The notes: generated from the letters alone by a model not told the origin. A stretch of DNA of 64,000 bases from Gerris lacustris (GCA_951217055.1 OX578284.1:14441687-14505686); one strand, 5' to 3'. Positions 21,849 through 32,377 are shown, counted from the first letter of the stretch. Numbers and translations: made by a program.

Positions 21849-22578
21849 GGGTAGGACGAACCACTTGGTCGAACCTTGCAATTAGGCCATCACTTAGGCC
21901 CTTTTTACGCCCCGTGGTGGAGAATTCCAGCTACTTCACACATCATACATTTGTACATTGTACCGCCGAGGCGAGTATGAGCATTAGTGAGCTATATAAG
22001 CGAGCGAAAAAACGTGAGGGAAGAATGGCCCATAGGGGGTGTCCCTCGCCCTCCTCCGTCTTTAAACCATAGATACAAATCACATCCTCATGACACGGAT
22101 CTGACTAATATCAAGCTAGAATTTTGTTTACAAGTTAATCTTTTGGTGCCTTTTAAGAATATGTGGTCGGCTGTTCGTCTGCGTCACATAACTAGGCAAT
22201 AGGCTTCAGAATTATTTTTATGATCCTGAGTACAAAATTAGTTAGTAGACCAAAAATCAAGTTGATGTTAGTTGGTCCCTTGATAGGTTAGTTATTCAAA
22301 TATTACACCTATCAAATTACAAACTAACAATTTGATTTTCGGTCTAATCATTTTGTACTCAGGAACATGAAAATCACATTGTCCACAATAATTGGAGGGA
22401 CATGGCCGCTCTCCAGCGTTGTTTTTTTTTTTTTTTTTCAATTTCCTACTGCCAAGCTATGTCCCGCAGACGAACTTTGCCGACCACATAATCTTAAATG
22501 GCACTAAAAGATTAACTTGTACACAAAATTCTAGCTTGATGTTAGTTGGACATTTTTTTGCACGCTATCAACCTAAAT
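21762..22578. mobile_element. Foldback element (family H), copy 2, with nested SINE
   Basis: The left end ATAGCGTGCAAAAAAGTG (21773) is inverted at the right end as TTTTTTTGCACGCTATC (22551-22567). The interior 22140-22575 matches copy 1 at 5640-6300: GATCCTGAGTACAAAATTAG, AAATCACATTGTCCACAATA, AAGCTATGTCCCGCAGACGA. A SINE lies between 21800 and 22010. Confidence 0.7.
21800..22010 (-). mobile_element. SINE (family S), head missing
   Basis: From the tail inward it has (TAG)n at 21798-21828, GGGTAGGACGAACCACTTGG, ACTTCACACATCATACATTT, ACATTGTACCGCCGAGGCGA and GTGAGCTATATAAGCGA. The tRNA-like head expected at the right is absent. Confidence 0.7.
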
Positions 22579-22589
22579 CAGATGCTTTT

Positions 22590-23500
22590 AGAGTTGATTG
22601 AATTTAAGCTTATACCCCAGTATCTTCTTGATTATTTATTGCACAGCCCAATTGGCTAATTATGCTGTTCCTTGCCAAATATTGCCCAAGATAGTTAACA
22701 GAAATTTAGCAACACTTACACACTAATTAATTTTATGGTAATTAATGCTATGTTCTATGTTTTTTTAGAGCATTTGAAGTAGTATACTTATCTGTCTGTG
22801 TTGTTATGTCCGGGATAGGATAAGATAAAATGCCTCTTAAATTAATTTAAGTAATTATAAACTGTTTGATCCTCTTAAGTCAGCTCTTACATCAATGTTT
22901 GATCAGCTTAAATCGGCGTTATATATTTTACTGCAACTTAAAATATCCGAGCACATGAGCATTATTAGTACTTTTCAACTTTTGCCTTAAAAATTTGAAA
23001 CTAATTTTAAAGCAATAACACAACAAAGAATTTCTTCCGATCTTGTCTCAGAATTTAAATAAAACCTAGATTGAAATTCGTTTTACACATCAGATAATAA
23101 TATGTTAGGTCTTTCTTCTGTCTACATGTACCGTAATATTTTAAAAACTACTTTTAACCGATTTTGATGAATTTTGTAGGGTTTGTCCTCATCTGCGTGT
23201 GTCCTTTTGCGCATCGAATTTTGTTTATTATCACCTATATCTTCAAAATTAGTACTTATTATTTAAAAAATAAATTTTGATAGTTTGACGAAAGCAGCTT
23301 ATAGCTAGTCCAAAATTAATGTAAACTTTCTGCTCAAATTTTATATTGCATAAAAAACATATGATCCTACTAGGATTTGAACCATTTGCCTCTTTGTAAT
23401 TTTATGTGACCAATCGTCCAATAATAGAAAGCAAAGAAGCTATGTGCCACTCAAATTGGCAGACTACCTTTTTAATAATAATAATAATATTGTTAACTAA
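22590..23500. other. Non-coding stretch with old repeat debris
   Basis: There is no supported gene. The part near 23405-23470 (GAAGCTATGTGCCACTCAAA, TTGGCAGACTA) resembles 46865-46910 and 56060-56110 (family I), a small dispersed repeat. Confidence 0.4.
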
Positions 23501-23648
23501 TAATATTGTAGTAATAATAATAATAATATTGTTGAACTTTTGTGTTGCATTTTTTTTAATGAATGTTTTACTTGCTACCTCTACGTGCATATGCGTGGTT
23601 ATATGTAAAAATTATGTTCTGTAAATTTTCCAAAACTAATCCAATCTA
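23501..23648 (+). repeat. Left copy of a 148-bp direct repeat
   Basis: TAATATTGTAGTAATAATAA ... AACTAATCCAATCTA matches 24129-24274. Apart from the TAA microsatellite the two copies differ at only one position (CCTCTACG against CCTCTGCG). Confidence 0.88.
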
Positions 23649-24128
23649 TAAAGATATATATATAAAAAAAAAAAAAAAAAAAAAAAAATACATTCCAGCG
23701 CCGGGATTTGAACCTCGGGTCTCCTGTATTTCCAGTGCAGATGCTCTTCCACAGGAGACCCGTGGTTCAAGTCCCGGCGCTGGAATGTATTTTTCACTGT
23801 CTGTTTCCCGTAGTTAATAATAATTATAATTTGATTTACGTTTTTAATTGTTATCTCTTAAATTTTTTAAAATTTGAATGGTATGTTTATGTTAATAAGT
23901 TAGTAACAATTGTGATTTTTGCACGTAGATAGGTATTTATTTGTAGATATTTTTATCTTCTAATCTGTGACATTTATATTTTATAGCCTAGTCATCATTG
24001 TATTTACTTTTTATTTGTACTATCTCTTTCTTTCAACTTGTATGTTCGATGAGTGCTCCGTATTGTTTGCGGGAGCTGTTTAGGGGACTCTGATTATATA
24101 ATTTGTATTTATATTATAATCTAAAGGA
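23649..24128 (-). mobile_element. 480-bp insertion carrying a tRNA-like palindrome
   Basis: The segment lies exactly between the two copies of a 148-bp direct repeat. On the minus strand it ends with the tRNA-like module followed by a run of more than 20 T (23665-23688), as a pol III transcript terminator would. The rest (23800-24128) is AT-rich and unrecognised. The inner part AACTACGGGAAACAGACAG matches the tRNA-like foldback family at 5.4, 56.6 and 61.6 kb. Confidence 0.6.
23690..23790. repeat. Palindrome of tRNA-like 3' halves
   Basis: TACATTCCAGCGCCGGGATT (23689) is inverted as GTCCCGGCGCTGGAATGTA (23772-23790). On the minus strand it reads GGAAGAGCATCTGCACTGGA, then AAATACAGGAGACC and the B-box-like GGTTCAAATCC. 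Each arm holds an anticodon-loop and T-arm-like half. Confidence 0.7.
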
Positions 24129-24274
24129 ATAATATTGTAATAATAATAATAATATTGTTGAACTTTTGTGTTGCATTTTTTTTAATGAATGTTTTACTTG
24201 CTACCTCTGCGTGCATATGCGTGGTTATATGTAAAAATTATGTTCTGTAAATTTTCCAAAACTAATCCAATCTA
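24129..24274 (+). repeat. Right copy of the 148-bp direct repeat
   Basis: This is the second copy of 23501-23648. It is followed by unrelated sequence (GGGATATGAAATCC). Confidence 0.88.
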
Positions 24275-24593
24275 GGGATATGAAATCCAACTATAGAGGT
24301 GAAAATTAAAAATTTATTACAAACTTTTCTTACGTTGAGTTCTGAGCAACTCTGATATATCATTAATAATAACAAATACTGGCCAAACTTTAACAAATTT
24401 AAAACTTAATAATTTACCGTTATTGTTCATTTTTAGTGTACACCTTAAAAATAGCTTATAATAAAGGCCATTAAACTCTGATGTATTTTAAGCAAAAGTT
24501 ATTTAACCCAACTTCTATATGAGATTTTTCATGGCTTATAACTCCCACCCATTAATTTATCATCACTTATTTTCTTTTTCGAATTAGACCAAT

Positions 24594-24885
24594 GAGAGCC
24601 GGTGAGGCCGTGAGGATTAAATTACTTACGACGTCTGGACAGCCATCACTGAATCAAGGGTGGTACGAGGTCGTGAGTTCGATCCCTCACCGGGATGCTC
24701 TGATTTATATGGCTCACTAATGATCACATCAAACTCGCTTCGGCGGTACAATGTACAGAGGTAAGTCTCTACCACTGGGTTAGTAAAATAGGCCTAAAAA
24801 ATGGCCAGGTTCTAACAAGTGGTTCTCCTACCTGTCTAGTACAAGTAGTACTTGGACCTTACTACTACAACTAGACCTAACCTAG
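24594..24885 (+). mobile_element. tRNA-derived SINE (family S), near full length
   Basis: The tRNA-like head begins near 24594 with A-box-like GGTGAGGCCGTGAGG (24601-24615) and B-box GAGTTCGATCC (24675-24685, consensus GGTTCGANNCC). The body has TTTATATGGCTCACTAATGA, CTTCGGCGGTACAATGTACA and TCTAACAAGTGGTTCTCCTA. It ends in a CTA-rich tail (about 24865-24885). RNA polymerase III would start at the head, and mobility would depend on a LINE. The copy near 60.3 kb is the best match. Confidence 0.8.
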
Positions 24886-25900
24886 TTTTGATGAAATCTT
24901 CGATATTGAGCTTTACTATACTTTTCTCTTGTCTTGATTTCCTTCATTCTAATTTATTTTCTATTGAGTGAGTAAATTGACCAGATACCCCGTCCTGTAA
25001 TAACCTGTTAATGTGATGATAGAGAAGTGAAAGAAAGAACAAAAGAAAAAACTGGCAACGCAAAATCAGAACAGTATATTATATTATGTTTTAATGGAAA
25101 CAGAAAAAAAGTTTATAATTATTCATAAATAGTAAGATAAATTTAAAAACGAAGTTATAAAATAAATAAATTATTTATATAATTAGAACTAGCTGATTAT
25201 CGAACCATGCCGGTACCAACACCAGACTAGTTATCATAGTTTTGTAATATCAAAAAATTGTTTCTTATTTATAATCTCTCTTAGATAGCAAAACTGTACA
25301 AAGTTTTAGTGATTCGTATTACTACTCTCTCGTCTGATTATAATTAGTTTGCATAATTGTAATTAATGCAATTTATATTAATGTTTGATTAATGGCATTA
25401 ATCATAGCTAAAATAACTGTTGGGCTTCTCCGTCATTTTATTGGTTTAAGTTCTATTGTTTCTTAAAAGGGGTATTTTCTAATTATCTGCTAGAGTTAAT
25501 TATTATCGTGTTAAAATATTAGCTTAAACAATAGTGGCAGTAGTCTATCCCAAGTTAGTGCTTGAGTTTAGATATCTGACATCTGAATAAGCAGTTGCTT
25601 CGCTATGCAACCAGGATAACTGACCTTACCACTCACAGGCACAATTTTACATTAAATTTGAATAGTTTATTGTCAAAGAGCTCTTGACTAACATTAACAT
25701 AATCTACACTAACAACTACCCTAAATACATTTTACAAACCCTTCTATAAAATATATTTTAAATCTTTATAATATAGATATGCTGATTACAACTCAAAAGA
25801 TTATACCAAGTTATAATAGAAAACAGTTAATGGTATAAATGGTAAAATCAAAATAGTATGTATTATAAATTTACATAATAGAAAAGAGATCATAACAACC
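24886..25900. other. AT-rich non-coding stretch
   Basis: No open frame, RNA gene or repeat was recognised. Confidence 0.4.
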
Positions 25901-25905
25901 AATTA

Positions 25906-26460
25906 ACTGTTGATAACAGCCCAACGGATCATACTAACTATATCGAATGACTGTTGATAACAGCACTACTGATAATACTAACTATATCGAATGACTGTTG
26001 ATAACAGCACACCAGATAATCCTATCTAAATCAAATAATTGTTGATAACAGCATAACAGATAATACTAACTATATCGAATGACTGTTGATAACAGCACTA
26101 CTGATAATACTAACTATATCGAATAACTGTTGATAACAGCACACCAGATAATCCTACCTAAATCAAATAATTGTTTATAACAGCATAATAGATAATACTA
26201 ACTATATCGAATGACTGTTGATAGCAGCACAACAGATACTCCTCTCTAAATCAAATAACTGTTGATAACAGCAAAACTGATAATACTAACTATAACGAAT
26301 GACTGTTGATAACAGCACAACAGATAATTCTATCGAAATCAAATAACCGTTGATAACAGCACAACTGATAATACTAACTATAGCGATTGACTGTTGATAA
26401 CAGCACAACAGATAATCCTATCTAAATCATTTAAATGTTGATAACAGCACAAAAGATAAT
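25906..26460 (+). repeat. 45-bp satellite array, left part
   Basis: About twelve units of 44-47 bp are present. The typical unit has ACTGTTGATAACAGCAC, then ACAGATAATACTAACTATAT and CGAATG. Alternate units carry TCCTATCTAAATCAAAT, which gives a weak two-unit pattern. TGTTGATAACA within each unit is a short palindrome. Confidence 0.9.
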
Positions 26461-27542
26461 AGGTTTGTTCCAACCACCAGTTCCGAATCAGTTTTGGATT
26501 AGTCCGTGATTGACGTAATGCGCATGCGCGATCATTGACCAATGGGAATTGATTTGTGATTTCGTTTTTGTTGGAACCCTCCTTTCTCGAACCAAACTGT
26601 TTGCCGTGGTAGGTTTTAGCACTGTTATCAGAACAACTTTTTAAGTTGATCATTTATGTGATTTTGGGCGTTACTGTGCTATCGAAACGAAAATACCTGA
26701 ACTTATTAATATTAAAGATATGGATGATGGATAAGTTCAATAGTTGATGAAGATAAGTGCCAGTCGCTTAAATCAGGGCCTGATTTAGTCCGCCTAGGGG
26801 CTTCGCACAACAAGGGGGGGCCACACCACAAAAGTTTCATTTTCTAATGCTAATTAAGCTCGAAAGTTGGAAGTAAAACCTACATACTCATAGAGGATAT
26901 GACGAAAATACATGCACACATTTTAGAAATATTTATTTAATACATGATTTCACGATTTCATTTCGATTTACGCAATTCACAATTTTCGGGCTTACTGAGG
27001 TGAGCCAGTTTTAGTAGACTCACGGCACACTCGTATTCGTATTTTTATTGATATAATTCTAAATGCTCTTTTGTTTTAAAAAAACAAATATTAATCTTAG
27101 TCCAGTTAACGAAAGAGAGTAGTATCAAAAGTCCATCTTGGAAAATAGGTACAATTTTTATTTTTTTCTGAAATATCTAGAAAATGCCAATTATATGCAC
27201 AAAAATTCATCGTCGCATTCGTACAAAAACATGTTAAAAAGAACAGTTGATTCGCAAGAAAGGAGAATAATTATAATAGTCGAGCGAAATTAAAACAAAA
27301 ACAATGAAGTGGAGCGGAAGGTTACGTTTCTGTTCACCCAAACTACTAGTCCCTGCCGCCGATCGCAGACTGCTCTGACTGGTTCCAAACTAATCCGTGA
27401 TTCAATCAGAGCGTGGTTGGAACAGCCGATTAACAGTCGGAGTCAGTCAGAGTTTGAGTTTGGGCTCGTTGGGACTCTTTTTTCCAAATGCGCATGCGTC
27501 GTGCAGTTCCAAACCAGTTTGAAGAGTGGTTGGAACAAACCT
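26461..27542. mobile_element. Inverted-repeat DNA transposon inserted in the satellite
   Basis: The ends are AGGTTTGTTCCAACCA and its exact complement TGGTTGGAACAAACCT. The satellite unit GATAATACTAAC is interrupted so that AAT appears on both sides (26458-26460 and 27543-27545), a 3-bp target duplication. The subterminal regions share GCGCATGCG and TTCCAAAC.A. The 1082-bp interior has no transposase. A 3-bp duplication fits PIF/Harbinger-like elements, but AAT is not their usual TWA target, so the superfamily is open. Confidence 0.75.
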
Positions 27543-28160
27543 AATACTAACAAGATCGAATGACTGTTGATAACAGCACACCAGATAATGCTGACTAGAC
27601 CGTATAACTGTTAATACAGCACAACAGAAAATGCTAAAAATACGGAATAACTTTTGATAATAACAGTAGATAATGCTAACTAGACCATATAACTATTGAT
27701 AACAACACTATAGATAATGTTAACTGAACCGAATAACTGTTGGTTACATTATAACCAATTAACATAATTTCTACTAGTAGTTAGTAAATCATAGGTCCCT
27801 CTTCGGGTCTACCTTAGATGATTTATATAATCCAGTAGTGTCAAGACGACGGCGAGGACGTATAACAGAAAAAAGAGATCATAACAACCAAAGAGCAGCA
27901 CAACAGATAATGCTAACTAGACCGAATAACTATTAAAGGACGACAGATAATGCTATAATGCCTATATGCTAGATGATGTTATAATGCTAACTAGTCCGAA
28001 TAACTATTGATAACAGCATAACTGATAATGCTAACTAGAGTCAGACCGAATTACTGTTGATAACAGCACTACAAATAATGTAAACTAGACCGAATAACTA
28101 CAGTACAACAGATAACGCTAACTGGACCGAATAACAGTTAATTACATCATAACCAATGAA
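27543..28160 (+). repeat. 45-bp satellite array, right part (degenerate)
   Basis: Units with GATAATGCTAACTAGACCGA and ACTGTTGATAACAGCAC continue the array but are more divergent, and some are shortened. Confidence 0.75.
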
Positions 28161-28234
28161 CATAATTTCTACTAGTAGTTAGTAAATCATAGGTCCCTCT
28201 TCGGGTTCTACCTTAGATGATTCAAATCAAGTAG
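27745..28234 (+). repeat. Longer repeat embedded in the satellite (393-bp spacing)
   Basis: A block of about 98 bp occurs at 27745-27842 and 28137-28234. It carries ATAATTTCTACTAGTAGTTA, GTAAATCATAGGTCCCTCTT and TACCTTAGATGATT. It shows that a satellite segment of about 390 bp was duplicated. Confidence 0.85.
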
Positions 28235-28489
28235 TGTCGGCAACTACAACGCATTTATAAATGATTTTTTATTGCTATTCTAAGGCAACCACATTTATAA
28301 AAATAAATGTTTAAATTTATTTTTTGGGTTTAAATAGATGTAACTAACTAACTAACTATAACTTTGATTTTTTTCTAATTATAAAATAAGGCCATTGCCG
28401 CGGGCATAGCGGCTCGTTTAGATATTAAGAGGTAAGTTAACTTAAGTTCCTAATCACTCTTATCGTGATCTCGAACAACTTGTAATTAC

Positions 28490-28690
28490 TTGGTGTGTAG
28501 CCTTCCGCGGGTAGACTCAGAATAAACTGCTAGGTTTTCCGGTTAAATCCACGTAACGAAGGGTTTGAAGTCCGACGTTTCGCTTCCACTACTGGAAGCA
28601 TCTTCAGGGTTGAGTTGCATCGTGATGATGACTCGAAACAAACACAAGATATACTTTTTACAACTGTCTAAATGGTTTGGAATCGTACAT
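28490..28690 (-). repeat. Dispersed repeat family G with hammerhead-like hairpin
   Basis: On the minus strand it reads CTGAAGATGCTTCCAGTAGT, then GGAAGCGAAACGTCGGACTT. The block is a strong stem-loop followed by GAAAC. The region matches 49440-49520 including the left flank (CTTCCGCGGGTAGACTC.., TTTCCGGT.AAATCC). I suspect a Penelope-like element terminus, where such ribozyme-like hairpins are known, but no protein of that element is visible here. Confidence 0.45.
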
Positions 28691-29659
28691 TCTCAGACTG
28701 ATGATCTAGACTTGGGTCTCATCATCCGCTAAGAAGGTCATAAACAATTTATTTTTCATAGTTAAAATAACTACTTAAAATATAAATATACATCCGTTTT
28801 TAGATTTATTAAAATACAGTGAATATTAGGGTTGAAATCAAACATCGTCTGTAAAGCACACAGAGTTGGGAATTCTGATCGAGATGTGAATCGATTTTGA
28901 TCCTAAATACACTCGAATGCGGTTATCTCGAGCCTTCCTCCAATCTGCCTTAAATAACTACAAGCCGACTAGAAGAGCCCTTCAAAACTTCTGTCAATAT
29001 TAAACCACCAAACCCAAAACTTCTATTTAATGTAATCTTAAGCGTCTTGACTAAGCATTAAATTAATTATATATAAATATAGAGTAATGCTTACATATTA
29101 TGTTATAAGAAATAAAATAAATAAATACCACTTTGAAATTTATATTGCATTGTATTGTTAGTTTTGTAAATGTATTTGTGTCAATTTGTAGTTATATATT
29201 TACAACTGTAAATGTGCATTCAAGAAATAATAAAATTTACACATTCATCATAATACCCGTCAAAAGAATAAAAAAAAAAAAAAAAAATCGGACGTGGGGC
29301 GTCTCGGAATATTTTCTTACCATATAATTCCAAAATGGCGGCAGGTATCAAGATGAAATTTAGAGAAATTATTTATCCTATAGAGAGGTTATAATTGGTG
29401 CGAATTTTAGCTCAATCGACGAAATTATTTAGCCTTAAAGTTTCAATGTTCAAAATTTGATATTTTCAAAATGACAGTAGATATCACAACGAAATTCAGT
29501 AAAAATGTTTACGAAGAGCATTTTCAAGTCAAGTTTTTTCTGTTTTAAGTGAAAATTACGTCCAATTTTGTGTTTATAATAAAAAAAATATATTATGGGG
29601 CAGTAGCCCAGGAAAGAGTTTTGTCCGACCAAACGGTTTATTGTAATGATACAAGATAA

Positions 29660-29672
29660 AAAGAACTTTTTA
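29660..29672 (+). repeat. Target-site duplication, left (13 bp)
   Basis: AAAGAACTTTTTA is identical to 30223-30235 on the other side of the ribozyme-bearing insertion. Confidence 0.8.
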
Positions 29673-29785
29673 CACAATTTGCGAAAGACACCAAGGGATG
29701 TGCCACGCAAGCGTGACACATAGGAACTGTTCCAACATCAGACATAACGTCATTAAGATGTTAGCTCGGCATTATGCCATGTCCT

Positions 29786-29828
29786 GCATCGTTTCGTCGC
29801 GTCCGACTCATCAGGGGCCCGACGATGC
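29786..29828 (-). ncRNA. Hammerhead ribozyme core, minus-strand copy
   Basis: On the minus strand the order is GCATC (stem III), GTC cleavage triplet, GGGCCC (stem I region), CTGATGA, GTCG-GACG-CGAC (stem II hairpin), GAAAC, GATGC (stem III). It is identical in these elements to the plus-strand copy at 30026-30068. Confidence 0.7.
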
Positions 29829-30025
29829 CCACCCAACTCTGGACCTATACCTATACATCAAGAAGATCAGATATAGGACTTATCAGAGACGAGGGTGCTC
29901 TCATACCGCCATTCTTGCTTGGCTGGCAAAACACATCAGCAGAGTAATACCGTGATTTTGCACACTGCAATAGGCTACTACTATATCTGATCTTCTTGAT
30001 GTAGTATAGGTCTAGAGTTGGGTGG

Positions 30026-30068
30026 GCATCGTCGGGCCCCTGATGAGTCGGACGCGACGAAACGATGC
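30026..30068 (+). ncRNA. Hammerhead ribozyme core, plus-strand copy
   Basis: The elements in order are GCATC 30026-30030, GTC 30031-30033 (cleavage after C), GGGCCC 30034-30039, CTGATGA 30040-30046, stem II GTCG 30047-30050 with CGAC 30055-30058 around loop GACG, GAAAC 30059-30063 and GATGC 30064-30068, which pairs with GCATC. All conserved core bases are present. The odd point is stem I: GGGCCC has no loop bases, so it cannot close in one molecule but is self-complementary between two molecules. Activity is inferred, not shown. Confidence 0.72.
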
Positions 30069-30222
30069 AGGTCATGGCATAATGCCGAGCCAACATCTTA
30101 ATGAAGTTATGTCTGATGTTGGAACAGTTCCTATGTGTCACGCTTGCGTGGCACATCCCTTGGTGTCTCTCGCAAATTGTGTAGCCTATTGCAGTGTGCA
30201 AAATCACGGTATTACTCTGCTG

Positions 30223-30235
30223 AAAGAACTTTTTA
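30223..30235 (+). repeat. Target-site duplication, right (13 bp)
   Basis: AAAGAACTTTTTA is identical to 29660-29672. Confidence 0.8.
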
Positions 30236-31353
30236 TATACTAAGTTTTTAAATTTTTCTGTTGATTTCCTTAGCTGTCACTGATCGTGTTTGTTTACAAT
30301 AGATTTTGAATTTGACCGCCTAAATATTTATGAAATTTAGAGATTTATCGACTAATAGTTATAATTTGGTAAATCTAATTACTGATTATTGTATTGTCAT
30401 CGGAAATACATAATCTGTTCAAGTTCCAGCTTTCTACTTAGCAAGTTTGTTAAATATCGATTGCAAGATTTGTACTCGACCAACAAGAAAACAAGCTAAT
30501 AAAATCGTAGTAAAAAGTAGGTAATGCGAGGTTATAGACACCTATATTCCAAATTGTCTGGTTCACCATACCAACGGAAACCCCTTCTATCGACTAGCTT
30601 CTCAATTACCTCACAAAGTTTGGTGAAACATGGACAAGGACAACTCACAAATCAAACCAAGTAGTATTTGTTTTTATATTAAGGCAAAGTAATTATAATT
30701 GTTCCGAGACTGCATGTGAGGTTGAACCATTCGATACGGTTTGGAGTATCCACTATCATTGCACGAACAATTATATTTAATTTTTATAATCATGAACTCA
30801 ACTAATTGTTTGAAATTTGAATATGTTTGTCATTTTACATTTTAATTGACGTGATGGAATGCTACAAATGATGATACTTTCATTTCGATTATCCCCCATC
30901 ATTACACGAGCTATTTGTTAAATTTGTTTTTTATGATCATTAACTCGACTAATTGTTTGAAACTCATAATAATTTAGTCATTCTACATTTTAATTGATGT
31001 GATGAAATGCTACAAATGATACTTTCATTAACGTAGCCTAGACATTAGTGCTACAAATTAAGACTTCGTAAATTCCCGGGCTAGATTCAAAGCTTTATCT
31101 ATAACCTAAATCTTGCCTTTTCCCATTCAACCACATGGGTTGAATGTTGAATGCAACCTGAAATACAGATCTTTAAATAATAGTCTCTGTTACTGTTACT
31201 TCACAAAGGAGATCCGTGCTTGCGATACGCTTATGAGAGATATCAAGTATACAAAGAAACTTTTTCGTACAGTTATATTTTACAGAGTGAACGTCACAAT
31301 AAGAATTTTAAGTAGGCTTAGCTGTTGAAAACTTATGGCTTATTGTAAGTAAA
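30236..31353. other. Non-coding stretch with a diverged internal duplication
   Basis: There is no supported gene. The parts 30790-30870 and 30945-31025 share ACTCAACTAATTGTTTGAAA, CATTTTAATTGA.GTGATG and GCTACAAATGAT. This is a loose direct duplication with about 155-bp spacing. Confidence 0.5.
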
Positions 31354-32377
31354 AGGCCTCATTCACACGAGGCAACTTAGTTGATTCAACTAGTTGACTG
31401 GTTGACTCTCAACTAGTTGATTTCCCGTGTGAAGACTTTCTCAGGCCTCTTTCACACGAGGCAACTTTGTTGATTCAACTTCTCTTCCTAACGGAGATTC
31501 AGTACGATTTTTGGACCCGAGAAAGCAGGAGTACGTGGACTTCTTGTGCTTGCAAACAAAAAATTGTTTGTGTGTAAGGGAAGTCTCACGTAAAAAGGGT
31601 TTCGTTGGTTTTATGAATAGAGAAATTAATAATAGAAAAGTTAATATAAGGGAGGTGGGGCACGCAAAAGGTTGATGTTTTTTACAAAATGGCATGAAAA
31701 ATGAACTAATTTCCACAAGTGGTATATATATTTGTAATCAACTCTTCAAAACCTTCCATTTTATCAATCGTAAATATTAATTCATATTAATCGTAAATTT
31801 GAACAGCTGATAATTTTGAGTTCGCTATATTTTTCCTGTGTGCGCCTCAAAACGATCTTTAAGACTGGAAAGTTTCAAATATTTATCTCTATTAATTCAA
31901 AAGTAATTGCAACCTTTCAGAGTGACAAACGAAACTATAAGGGTTTCTTTTTTTGGTTTTATCACTGAAACCCTAAAAAGGAGAAAATCTAGTCGAAGAA
32001 TGTTGGTTCATCCCTTGCTAGAATCGGGAAACGGGCGCTTACCCACAATTATATCCGAAACTACTAAGCCACGAGGATTAATTCTTCAATTTAATTGGAA
32101 GAGAAAGTAGAATCCGTATCAAACAAGTCCAGTTGAATCAACTAAGTTGACTCGTGTGAAAGGCATAATGCCTTGTAGTGTCTTTTTAGTTGAATCAACT
32201 AGTTAGGATGAGAACGTGAGCGGCACATGTGCCTGGCCTCCTAGTTGCCTGGGCGGACGAGTTGACTCGTGTGAAGGGGTTCGGGCGATTCCTTAACATT
32301 TGCTACCCGGCTACACTCCTTTTCAACCGCCAGTCAACTAGTTGAATCAACTAAGTTGCCTCTTGTGAAAGAGGCCT
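31354..32377. mobile_element. Inverted-repeat DNA transposon, about 1.02 kb
   Basis: The left end AGGCCTCATTCACACGAGGC (31354) and the complement of the right end (AGGCCTCTTTCACAAGAGGC) continue as AACTTAGTTGATTCAACTAG on both sides, giving a terminal inverted repeat of about 48 bp. The left end is duplicated in tandem at 31443. Related fragments (GAGTTGACTCGTGTGAA) recur near 32250. No transposase frame was recognised. Flanks give no clear target duplication. Confidence 0.75.

Larger units (their letters stand above)
29673..30222. mobile_element. Retrozyme-like insertion: two inverted, circularly permuted ribozyme units
   Basis: The 550-bp segment lies between 13-bp direct repeats. Read on the minus strand from 29978 to 29673 it is one complete unit of about 305 nt: block b (GTAGCCTATTGCAGTGTGCA...), a middle part, then a hammerhead-containing part ending CAAATTGTG. 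Read on the plus strand from 29979 to 30222, the hammerhead part comes first and block b follows it. Block b is an exact 42-nt match (29937-29978 against 30181-30222). The different order means that the template was circular or multimeric. No protein is encoded. This fits a retrozyme: a small non-coding RNA that self-cleaves, circularises and is reverse-transcribed by another element's enzyme. Confidence 0.7.

Noticed and set aside
25906..28160. A CRISPR-like array built on TGTTGATAACA palindromes
   Set aside because: The sequence between the palindromes is itself repeated, so it is a 45-bp satellite and not repeat plus unique spacer.
29698..30207. Protein-coding frames of 85 and 118 codons
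   Set aside because: They are mirror readings of the inverted ribozyme units.
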